Shown here piece after piece: positions 39,973 to 51,466 of a stretch of 64,000 nucleotides of DNA. The notes under the pieces are model-generated. The model was not told where the DNA came from. It was given only the letters and a program-made list of their open reading frames with translations, and did not search any database. Position 1 is the stretch's first letter. The number at the start of each line of letters is the position of its first letter. Where the stretch lies: positions 33,958,768 through 34,022,767 of the forward strand of contig NC_029519.1 of assembly GCF_001577835.2 (NCBI RefSeq), given 5' to 3'. This DNA is from Coturnix japonica. Its lineage: Eukaryota; Chordata; Aves; Galliformes; Phasianidae. The position numbers were made by a program, and so were the translations under genes.

Positions 39973-42900
39973 CCCTAGGTTAAGTTTAACAGTGCATTAA
40001 CAAATCCTACGTCTTGTTTTAGTTCTCGTCAATACCTCCATGTATTAAAGCCCAATCAGTATTCTGAAGCTACTTTCACAATGACAGTTTCATGCTTTAA
40101 ACTCTTTCTATACTCTTCGCAGTCAGTGAATCTAAAAAGCTGCAGAATACAGTGTCTACCAGGCTCAAGGTGAATTCAAAGGAGACAGGCAGATGTAGAA
40201 AGAAGGTCAAGAAGAGTAGTCTGGCAGCCATAGGATACTGCTTATATCTAAGACCTTGCCAAAGAAAAGAAAAACTGAATACACAAGTAAAGAATAAAAA
40301 CTGCATGATTTGGAAAAGTAAAAAAATTCACTGCTGAGATTCCCACCTACACCAGTAAACTTTCTTGGACACCAAACACTTTTAGAAATCAGAGCTGTCA
40401 TCTAGGGGTCAAGACAAGGAAGACACAACCTACTTGAACTATCCCACTGTGATGCTCTTGAAAGGAGCCTCATATTGACCTAAGCCTCATATTGTTGTAA
40501 GCTGCAGAAGTTCCGTCTGCTTTCTGCTGGAGGACCAAGGTTCACTTTGAGAGCCCAATCAGCAGCTGCAACAGTGTAACCTTTCGGAAACACCAGTGCA
40601 CACTACGTTTTTCCTAATCTTGAAGATAGTTTGAATTTAGAAAAGTGAAACACTACATAAGTCACTTTGTGCATGGACAGACTGAAGTATCCAATGTCTT
40701 ACCTAAATTACAGTCTAAATGTACATATCGTCCTTATACTGAGGACCAAAACAGCTGATTCCATGCCCCAATTACACTTTTTCCAGCCAACTTGGTTTTT
40801 TTATCAACGCAAACTTTGGGCAAGTCCCCTCTGCCATTTTTCCTCTACTTTAATAGCTGGTCTCATTATTTTTAAAGGTATAAAACAGGCCAATATTCAG
40901 ATTTCCGTTGCTTGCTGACTGAACTGGTCATTTTGACTTCAGTCTCTTTGATGTCTAGAAAACAATTTTTCTTCATGCTGTCTGCATTCAAAAGGAAAAA
41001 AAAAAAAAAAATCCTGTAATTCTTTTGGTGTGCTATGAATAAGCATGGACATGTTGGGACAGGAAATGCATACATGCCACTACAATTAAAAAGAACTAAT
41101 TTGTTAGCAATTCCATAATATTCCCCAAATGCAGAAATTCTAAACAGTGTGAAGTCATCTGAGCAACTCCTCTTTTCAGCTGCCAGGGTCCACAAGCTGA
41201 GTCTTCCATAACAGTGATTATCATGCAGAATAAGATAGCGTACCAGATTTTGTGGACTAAATAAAAATAAGACAGCAGTGACATATAGTTCATAGTTCAT
41301 GCAGCCATTCAATTTCCCATCTTCTAAACAGACTTTAAAAAACTTATTACTAAAAAAACAAACAACACCAAAAACCGTGTCTTCCATATTATTTCTCATG
41401 CTTTCTCCATGTGCAGCATTCCATGTCTGCCCTTTCCAGCAGATTCATACACTAAGCCTGTCAGCTCCACGTTGTGTCAATGGAACTTTTTTTTATGACA
41501 AATTAAGGACTGCAGCTTTACAAAGCTATTTCCTACCATTTTTGAGAAACTGCCTTTTCTTTTTTTTTTTTTCTTTTAATTCCTACAGTGAAGTTATGTT
41601 TTTGAAGGATAGATAAAATACTGCAGTATTGCTGTGCTTAAAGCTGTTACTGCATGACTGAAGCCTTTACTAAACTTCTCCAGCATTTGGTGAACACTGT
41701 CACACACTACCAGATGACAACCTATTTCATATCTGGGCGGTGTAAGTGATATCAAGGATATATGAAATCACAGAGAGTTCAGAGTTCCCATAATCACAGG
41801 GAAGATTTCTCCTCCACCATCTATTTAAGGCTGTCTCTCTACAGCCACCTTTTCGGCACGCATCATGCAGGACATGACTGCAACTCTTTGGTGGCCCTTC
41901 AGAAGCACCAGATCAGACTGCTTAACTTTGTCAGCAGCTGGTCTTTTCTAAACAAACTGATAATTTAGCTACTGAATCCTAATGTTATACGTGCTAAAGA
42001 AGTACTTTCTTAAATCAGGATGGGCTTATCCTTTTGCTAGTGTAAGAACCCTCAAAAACAGTTTGAAGTCCTAAACATTCAAAAGGCAGTAACAGGAAGG
42101 AGTCAGAGATGTAGTTCTCTGACAGATGTTAAAAGCAGCACATCTTCTTCACAAATGCTGTGTATACATAATCTTCCAGTTACGCAAATCTGAAACAGAA
42201 AAACAATGTGTTTTCCCCATAAATTAAGACAACAAATTGGGTCTTGTGAGGTTATGGAAATGCTGACAGCTGGGAATTTTCTTCCCGCTTTACAGTTCTG
42301 TTTCTAAAAAATAAATCTGTTCTCTCACTAGAGACCAATATGGTTTCTAAAAAAAGAATTGTGGGTGTAGACTGAAAAACGTTAGCGCTCTTGTTTGTTC
42401 TCCATAGCCATAAATTATTTTGTGCTGACCAAAAAAAGATTTTCTAAAATATTAGCCGATGATATTGGGCAAGCATGGTTCGAGCTACAAGGAAGCCAAT
42501 GTAACAACATCAACTCACTACATTCGTTTTTAATTGGAAAAAATGAATTAGCTGCACTTGGAAACCCCACTTTCTTTCCATTCTTCACTTTGCTGCTAGG
42601 CAGAAACCTCTGTTACCTCCTTGGGAGTCAACATTTAGTCTCTGCTATATGGCTGCTCTCTGTGAGCTGCTATGTCCTACGCATTTCTGTTCTGATGATA
42701 AAAGGCCTATTCAGAATCACACGACAATACATTTTTGCTCAGCTTCCACCAGCCATGTTTCATTTTCATTGTGCTAAAAATGGAATACCCTCATCTCTCC
42801 CACAGAAGTCAGTCACAGCATGACACCACATTTTAAACTCCTCCCATGTCTTACTGTTTGGCATTGTAAAATACATCGAAGACTTTTTACTTGGATAAAA

Positions 42901-44984
42901 ACCTAGAGAAAATACTTTTATTCCAGCTTGCATTATCAGAACACATGAACCTGACATGGCATTCATAAGCCTTCCCTTGCCCCCAGTTATCCTCAATAGG
43001 GAGAACCCAGGATTACATCAGATTTGGAAAGCACTGGCAAAAAAAAAAAACAAAAAAAAAAAACCAACCCTCAGATATCTGAAAAAGGAGGGAAAAAAAA
43101 CATTCTCCCAGGCACAAAGACTGCTGTCAACTAAGGAATTAAACAGACAGAAGATTCAATCTGTTCCTCCTGTCTAAAGACAGTTACATGTTGAAGGCAA
43201 GTTTTCTGTATGCAAGAATCAATCTTCTGCATCTGAAGACACTTTGCAAAAGGGTTCAGCTGAATGCAAATGATGTTTGCCAAGAACAGCGATAAAAAAG
43301 CAGTGGGGGAACCCAGAAGAAACAATCAGCGAAAAAAAAAAACAACAAACAGCCTTCAATTTCTCACCCTTCTGCTGTTCCTTCTCTGCTGTACATAAAG
43401 CTCAAGTGTACTTCCACCGCTCCTGGTTATGTCAGTGCTTACCAGAACTAAGTTTGTATATTTCCATGCTTTCTTTTTTCTTGTCCGTATCTATAAAGAG
43501 TTAACTTCAGGGACACAAGTGGTGATGCAGTTCTGTATTCTACATTAATAGGCAGATTTCCAGCCACCAAATAAGATGACAGTCTACCACACTTCAGGTC
43601 ATGAAAGTAGATTAATTACAGAGCCTGGGGCTCGTGGTCCTAGTTCACACAACAGTTTTATAATCATATACTTTTCACCCTCCCACACACTATTCAAAGT
43701 CTTAATATACCAGACACAGCAATTCCACTTTTCTAAATATTGCCAGAGCAAGCCACACTGGCTTGTGGAACGACTTTCACACCACAATGCTGACATTACA
43801 TATGCAGTGGCTTGACACAGTGAAACATCCTGGAAGATATCCTCAAATTCAGTTTGTTTGGAATGTCTTAAACTAAAAAATAAGATAGAAAAAAGGCTTG
43901 ACATTCATAAGCTATCATGAATATGAGAAACAAGACAGGATAGTTGTATTTCTAGTTAGTATTCCAGTTTCTTAAACTTGAACTTTTAACAAAAGCTGCT
44001 AGCAAGTGAGCAGATTGCCTCTAAAATGTACGTATGCTGAGAGAAGGCAAGAAAGAGCTACAAACAGAATGAAAATACAGCAAATTGTTAGTTTGCTAAC
44101 AATTGGGTATTTTAAGAGAAGTCCTCAAAATGTGCTGTATTCTTTCTCCCTACATAGCCTGGAATATAAGAAATGAAATAACTAAAGCTGTCTTGAAAAC
44201 CTATGGATACTGTTGAGTAGAAAGGTATCATTTTTATGTTCTTAAGTAGAAGCTTTATGGTTTTTGTTCCCAACATTCTATGAAAAAATACACAGAGTGC
44301 ATAAGAGTAGCACTGCGAACAGACCATCCCTGTGTAGAGGTGCAACTTTAGAGGTTACTGGAGTTACAATGGCTATAACCTTTCCAGGCATCATGGGAAT
44401 ACTTTTGGAAAGTAAGCCTCAAGTTATCTGTGTTCCTATCGAGCATTTGGCAATAATGACAACATTAAAAAGAAAAAGTAATAATGCTGCTATTGCTGTG
44501 CAAAAATCTGTGGCCTTCAGCTAAATAACTCCGACTATGTGTTGCCAAAAGAGGTGAAGACTCCATCCACTACTTAGATGAGGAGACAGAGAAATTGTGC
44601 AGCTTCTCTAAAAAATGCAATGAGAGTTACAAAAACAGTAGCCAGATCCAGGTTTCCTGAGCTTCCAGGTACGTTCTCCACTCACATGACATATGCCCCA
44701 GAGACAAAATGTTTTTGCTTATGAGGTTGAATTCAAGATTAATCACAAGAAAATGAACAACCACAGTACTCTGACTCATGTTGTCAATGCAGATATATGT
44801 GTCCCGTTGCAAAGTTTATCCAGATAAGTATGCGTAAGGGAAATAGGACTCTTCTTTAAGTCTGTATTTTCATGCTTTCCGGATATTGCGTATTACCCAA
44901 GTATCTGCCTTTGAAGTAAAAAGCTTACAATTTAATTAGTTTTCCTTTACTACTATTTATATATGTATAGTCCTAAATGATTTT

Positions 44985-45024
44985 TATTTTTTTTAATTAT
45001 ATATATATTTATTTATTTATTTTG
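44985..45024. repeat. T-rich, (TA)n and (TATT)n simple repeat
   Basis: A T run, then a TA tract and four TTTA units in series. Confidence 0.9.
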
Positions 45025-48000
45025 CTTTCGTCTTTTTGCCTATTTCACTTGAATCAGTTAACACAGAGACAAATATCAGCCTTGCTGCACAGCCCTACAG
45101 TCAATCCTGGGGACTAGCAACATTTGTGCCATCTTCATACTAAAGAAAATGAATCTTGGCACCATGGATGGAAACAAGACCCAAACAAGTTTAAGCATCT
45201 CCAAGAAATCTCCTGAAAAGACAGTATAGTACAGTAAAATATATTAAAAATATTCCTTCTATATTAAAAAAGAAGATATGTTGCAACAGAGGAAAGCATT
45301 AGTAAAACCAAAGAAGGTGGAGGTTAATAAGAAAGAATATTAGAAATTGGCAGCTTGTGACATTGAGTGTGATACGTACCATTGTACACTGCATCACTCC
45401 ACATTTTGCAGAGCCATGTCACACTAAATCATGCTAACAGGAAATAAGAAAAGTAGCTTCTTAAAGAAAAACACTGAAAAGCAAAGGGTTTGAAAGAACA
45501 TTGACCCTGCCAACTAAGTAGAGACAATACTTCCACAGCAGAGAGACTTACCAGATTAGCACGTCAATATTCCAATATTCTGCTGTAAAAAGGACAGTGA
45601 GAATGTAAGGAGCTAGTTCTGCAGTTGTACAGTGTCCCAAAACAGGTGCAATTGCATTAGTTTATAGCTTTAATTCTCTTTCTTCTTGGCAAAACCAGTC
45701 TACTCACACAGCCATCCATAACACACAGAGAGACATCTTGAAGATTGCTGCTAATTGATTATTTCAAAAATACCAGTAACGGTAAGGATAGGATTAAGCA
45801 AGCAAAATAATCTGTTTTAAGGAAACATTAGGGAATACTATGACTGCATTTCTTTAGGATCAAGAGAGATTTCACTGTGAATGCAGTCTAAAAGGAATAA
45901 AGCATCAGAAGTCTTCCCTTCTCTTAGCATTGACACGTCTGTCTTTTCTTTGAAATTACATGTTTAACAGAACTGAATCCACACCAACTACCTGACCTGC
46001 ATACCTTCCTGGACTTCTCATGTTGTATGGGAAGGCTTAAAGCCTGCCTCTGTGTGTGGCAATCCATCAAATAGCCTCACAGCATTTTCTCTAAGTAAGA
46101 GAACTTCATCAAAGCACATCTTAAATTACTTACTATGGCATCATCTTGGGCTCAAATGAGAACTCACATAGGGAAAGAAGCTGTAAGGGATAGGAAGGCG
46201 TGGGAACTGAAAAGAGACACATGCTAAGAGATGTGGTGCCTCAAAAGAACCTATGTCATTTCAGTTTATAAGAGTAGCCTGTTTGGAGCACACACTAAGA
46301 AGTAGGGTGGATGGCTTGCTCAGGGTGCTGTCAGACCAACTGTACGATCATAGGAATACAACAGAACAACAGCTGACAGGGTAATGTGACAAAAATGTGC
46401 TGCAACTTTAGTTAACGCTACATATACATACAAATCCAGTAGAAACTTGGAAATGCTTTTAGAACTGTTCTTTCAAAATCTGCAAACACTGCATGCCCAA
46501 GCCCCAGTTATTTTCAATTTGATTAGGAGTCTCACTTCCTCAGATTCTTAACAATTCCATATGAGACTTGCTTGGTATTTCTACAGAAGCAGTAAAAAAC
46601 TCATTTTTAAGTTCCAGGAAGCCCCTCTTGCCTGCCAATCCATAATAGACCTCAGTTTCAGTTTTCTCTTTGCCATTTTGGAAATAAAGTTAAACAAACA
46701 CAAAGAAAACCAAACAATAGCTTGCCCACAGGCAGCGAGGAGTGCTAAAAAGCATCAAATAGAATTTTGTTACATTCTGTACTTGCTCTTTCTTTACAAA
46801 TTTCAACTTTTGCCAGTAGACCGTAAGAGCTCATGTTCAAAGCCCCACAGTAAATGTCACCAACTCAACTCAAAAGCTAGGGAAGACAAAGATCTCCTTT
46901 AGAAGAAGAATCGTGTAAAGAAGAACAAATAAAAATTCCATTTTCTTAAGTGTTACCTTTGAATTACTGCTGTTCAAGCTCATTAAGATGCTGTGCTATA
47001 TATTAGAGAGAGAAAACATGTTTCATATAAATAAAAACCTCTTATGACAATGGAAAGAAAAATGTTTTCCACATCTTCATTATTTCAGCAGATGTTTCAA
47101 GACCCTTGTAATTGCTCTGTACTTCTAGCACTTCAGCTTATTTCTGACCTGGTATTTTATTTCAGCATTGGATTCTAGAGCAAGGGGACCCCCAGCTGAG
47201 TTTTACAGTACCTGTGGAGCAAGCTGCTACTGCCACCTTGGGGAGGATTCTTTTCACATACTACAAGGAGACGAAGCAAATGTCACATAAAACGGTTTGT
47301 TTTTTTCCATCATATCTTCCTTAGAAGACAACTTCTTAAAATCCTTTGTCCACACTGACATAAAGCATTCCAGATGCATCTTGTCACAGGTTATGCTACG
47401 CTAATAATAATGGAAAGAAACTGCTTTTTTTTTTCTTTTTTTTGTGGGGAAGAACAGTTAGGTAACTTTTTTGATAACATTTAATCACTGCCTTGCTTAC
47501 AGTGCTCTTAATTTTATGGCAGTTTTGCCAGTGTAAGAGCCCTGATCAACCTAAAGCTAAACAAATTGTATTTTACATACAAGACTCCACTTCTCCTGCA
47601 ATTCTAGCTTTCCTGGTATTCTGAATCCTTGTTCATGAACAGCTCAAACTGCATCCCAGGCAAGCTACTATGTGGCTGCTAGGATGACATACATTGCATC
47701 AGCTCTAATGAGAGTCATTACTAGGCATAAAACAGCCCAACAAAATGTTCTGAACTAAGCTGTGATGATTTAACCAAAGTCAAGACTTCTAGTAAAATCA
47801 AGTGAAGCATCTGGATTTTGTATTTGTAATATCTATTGTTCTATGAGACTGACCTACCCTTGGTTTTCAAATGTCACCCCATAAGCACTCTTCTTCAATT
47901 CTGCTTCCAGCAGCAGAGAAAGGAACCTTGCTATATACTTTATATATAAAGAGACCAAACATGTGTAGGACTTGAGTTGTATGCAGTCTGCATAGTCTTA

Positions 48001-48565
48001 ACCCTCAAGGCTTTTCATGGTAGGAACTAGCAGTAGGTGCCACAGCTACTTACAAAAGGAAAGACCTAATGTTTCACCTCTCATCAAAATAGGCAAGTTG
48101 AAGAGCAGAGAGCTGTCTAAAGGCCACTAACTTGGGTATGTGCTCCTAAAAATAGAGAGCAACAAAATTTTTACACAGTTGTCTAAAGCCAGGCAACATA
48201 AAAGAACTCATTCATGAAGAATAATGTGAGTTTACCCGAGGAGGCTGTTAAGGCACCATTAGCTCCTACCTTCTGCCAAAACACTAGCTGTGCTTGTGGC
48301 ACCATACTGGGAGACAGATTTCTGGAATAACTGAAGCCTTAACTACACTACTGCAGGCTGAAGCAGATCTTGTAATGCATTAAGCCATGACTCAGGAGCT
48401 CCCACATAAAGCTACATTCTGGATAACAATGTTAAGCAAATGGGCTCTGGAAAGCGCCTTCACTTTTCTTCCCACCACAGAAAGCCTATGTACCAGATTT
48501 CTGTTTTCTGATTACCAGATTCTTGGATTAAACACGTCTCTCCATCAACCTAGAATTTACGAACA

Positions 48566-48691
48566 AGAGAAGAGCTACAGTGGTAGAAGTGCCGCTCTGC
48601 TACACAGGGGCTCGAATCCCGGGGGCTGGACTCGATGATCTCTAAGGTCCCTTCCAACCTGCACGAGACTATGAAACTATGAAACTATGAA
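48566..48691 (+). mobile_element. tRNA-derived SINE with CR1-type 3' tail
   Basis: The head carries an A-box-like GAGCTACAGTGG (48572-48583) and a B-box-like GGCTCGAATCC (48609-48619), one base off the consensus GGTTCGAATCC. CAGTGGTAGAA is identical to the D-arm of glycine tRNA as I recall it, with the anticodon arm shortened. CTGGACTCGATGATCTCTAA (from 48626) to CTTCCAACCT (48660) is a clean CR1 3' end. An 8-bp tail repeat ACTATGAA follows, about three times (48668-48691). CR1 reverse transcriptase is known to prime on its own 3' end, so such an element would be moved by CR1. An unrecognised tRNA pseudogene beside a CR1 fragment is less likely because the joint is seamless. The 5' edge is uncertain. 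Confidence 0.75.
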
Positions 48692-51049
48692 CCTTTCTCT
48701 GCAAACAGACAAGCATTCTTCTGTTTTACTACCAGAATCCAGTCATTAAAACACAAATGTAGATTTACTTCGCACTGCGGCACAGAAATTCAAATTAGTT
48801 ACTTTCTTCCCTGTGGGAAAAAGCCTAAAAAGTGATAGGTCTTTTCTGGGATAGGTTTTTACCTTTGCTTTTAACATTACTATAGCATGACAAAGAATTA
48901 GGCTTGCAAGGAAAATATACCAAGTACAGCATGTGATCAAAGAAAGGGCCACACCTATGTAGCCAAAAGCAAACAAACACAACTGACACTGGTTCCAGTC
49001 TTCTTTTCTTCAATTTTCTTCCAGATTCACAAATGACTTCTGTATTTTTATCTATTTTCAGATTATCTTAATCTACCCTTTCAGAGAAAAAAAGCTTTAC
49101 ATCTATGTAAGGTTTACACTGTATTTTGAAAATACTGCAGAAATTAATTCATTGCAAGAATAAAAGGAAGTGCATATACTCTTCACATACGTATATGAAC
49201 ACATTCAAGAACATGAAACACAAAATAACTCCATTATCACTCTCACATTAAAGTGCTGGAAGAAATGAAGCAACTTTCAAAAATACCCACTTCATATATA
49301 AAACTGCGTTTGCATCAGACAGTGCTAAGTACTGACCAAACACAACAAATTGAATGAGGATCTATCAGTAATAAATTAACCAGATCAATGTGTACGTAAC
49401 AGACTCAACGTGGTACGTTACTGCTGTAAGTTTCAAAGTTCACGTATGAACTTTTTTGCTCAGCACACAAGGTTTATGAATGAAGCCTGAATAAAAACAG
49501 ACTTTCAGGAAATACAAGGTAAGCAACAAACTATGAAATTAACCTAAGTGTTTAAGTGTAGACTGCATATAGGGAGAAAAGAACAAAAATCCTTGGTTGT
49601 GACAGGGAAAAAAAAGGCAGAAGGAAGGAACGTACAAACTTATTTCCTCCGTCTGATATTATTATGTTACAGGAGATGAATACAATTCACATTTAGATTG
49701 ATGAATAATCCAGTAACAGTAATGTTATCATAAAGTGACTTTTAAAAAGAGAATAGGCAGGTATTCTTAAGATTAAAAGGGAACTGATAATGGAAAATTC
49801 CATAAAAAATACCAAATTCTCCAAGAAAGATCACATACAAAATTCAGTGTTGTCTATAACAAAATTAATATTTTAACTTAATAGTTCTTACGTGTTTGGT
49901 TTTGTACTGGAGTTATTTCAAGAAACTGATTTAGGCATGGACTTAGTAGGAAGGAGAATCGCTGATCTGCTCAAGCAAAAATCTGAATAATTAATTGCAG
50001 ACAATCTCCAAATACATAAACTCAGTATATTAAAAAGCAACCAACCATCACGCAACACATTGAGTTCAACATCACCGATAACTTAAAATAAGCTGCTCAT
50101 TCACCAATTGCTTTTTCATCGGAAACACCTGAGTGTATTTCATCAACTAATATTCCTGAGACAAAATCCATTAGATAAAGAATACAGAAAAGAAGAAAAT
50201 AATACGGCTTATTCATAAAGTCATTCCCCCTCTGCAACCACTAGTCTACATTCTTCTTCCCCACTGTGCTATAGAAGTCTATAGGATAGCATAGATTTCC
50301 AGTGTCTAATGTCTAAATTTGGAGACTGAATCTGCAGCATTAGCTAGCTTCACTGTTGTTGCTGTTTTTATTTTTTTATTAAAATGTACTTCTTATATTT
50401 GCCTGTATCAGAATGCCCTTTCGAATTATTATCTATCGTAGATTTAGTGGAAGCTTACAAAAGATCTGCTAAGCTGTTCTCTGCTGCAGAAGCACTCCTC
50501 TAAAAGCTAGTTTTCACATATTATCTTCACCTCCCACCCCAGCCCCTCAAAAAAAAAAAAACAGGTAAGATTTACAGCCATCAAGTAACAGCAGCACACA
50601 GTTATCACTATTCTAACTTCTTCCTCCTCTAGTTTTCTTCCTTTTTCATCACATTCTTCTACAGTTTCCACAGTTGTTTCTCAGCTCCTTTCCCATTAAT
50701 CATTTTACCCATCCTAAACTTAACCTGCTTCACAGTGTTCCTAAATCTCTTCTGAAATGTGACTCTTTTCCAGCTCTTCAGCCTCCAACAGTGCAGAAGC
50801 ACAGCCTAATAGGCTGCACTCCTTGCTGTGAGAACTACCAGGGACTGAGTGGAAGACTTGAGAAGGACAGCAAAGATCTGTCCTTGGATCAGAAGTTCGC
50901 ATGTGTTGCACTGACAGTCTAGAGTATTCACTCCTTAAAGATTTCAGGCAAGGAAAGGCACTCAAGAGACTGAATTTTTACATTGTTGCTGCATTGCTTA
51001 AATTGTCATCTGAAACAGCTTGTGTTATTCCATTTTCACTTAATTTCAG
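48692..51049. other. Region upstream of GIMD1
   Basis: The GIMD1 promoter and any 5' non-coding exon should lie here, but no CpG island or clear first exon is visible. The short frames at 50674-50922 and 50901-51095 have no homology I can recognise. Confidence 0.45.
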
Positions 51050-51073
51050 GTTCGCTGATAAAAAACAAAGGCA

Positions 51074-51466
51074 ATGGCAGACAGCAATGAGATGACAATC
51101 AACCTTGTTGTCCTTGGAAGAACTCAGACTGGCAAAAGCGCTGCTGGGAACAGCCTGCTAGGCAGCTTGGACTTCGAAAGCCATCTGTCCCCAAGCTCAG
51201 TGACAACGTGTTGCAGCCTTGGGCGCAGCTGGCGTATTCTGGGGATTACACGAAGAAATGGCTGTGAACTAGCTCTCCGCATTCGGGTACTTGACACTCC
51301 AAGCTACCCTCACAGCAGCCTGAGCAAAGAGCAGGTGAAAGACACAGTGAGATCTGCTCTGGCTCAGCACTTCAGGGAGGAAGGTCTGCATCTTGCTCTT
51401 TTAGTCTTGAGAGCTGACTTGCCTCTGTGTCCAGATGAAAATGATCAAACAATTCAGTTCATCCAG
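51074..51466 (+). CDS. GIMD1: GIMD1 coding exon 1 (residues 1-131)
   Basis: This exon begins ATGGCAGACAGC and ends at CATCCAG before the donor GTAACA (51467-51468). It carries the nucleotide-binding motifs G1 to G3. An acceptor-like polypyrimidine tract with AG at 51048-51049 lies 24 bases upstream of the ATG. The exon probably therefore starts at 51050, with a further non-coding exon upstream that I could not place. Confidence 0.92.

Larger units (their letters stand above)
36241..48565. other. Intergenic desert, right part
   Basis: There is no supported gene. Simple-sequence tracts are conspicuous (37017, 37412, 39942, 44985), and one base at 38450 is unresolved. The longest frame (40872-41399, - strand, 175 codons) includes a poly-Phe run made by an A tract and looks like chance. 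Confidence 0.55.

Noticed and set aside
40872-41399. 175-codon open frame on the - strand
   Set aside because: It is the longest frame in the desert, but it includes a Phe run from a T tract, has no recognisable domain, and lacks a supporting splice or UTR context.
48572-48625. Functional tRNA gene
   Set aside because: The A and B boxes are present, but the anticodon arm is shortened and no acceptor stem closes. The sequence runs straight into a CR1 tail, so a SINE explains it better.
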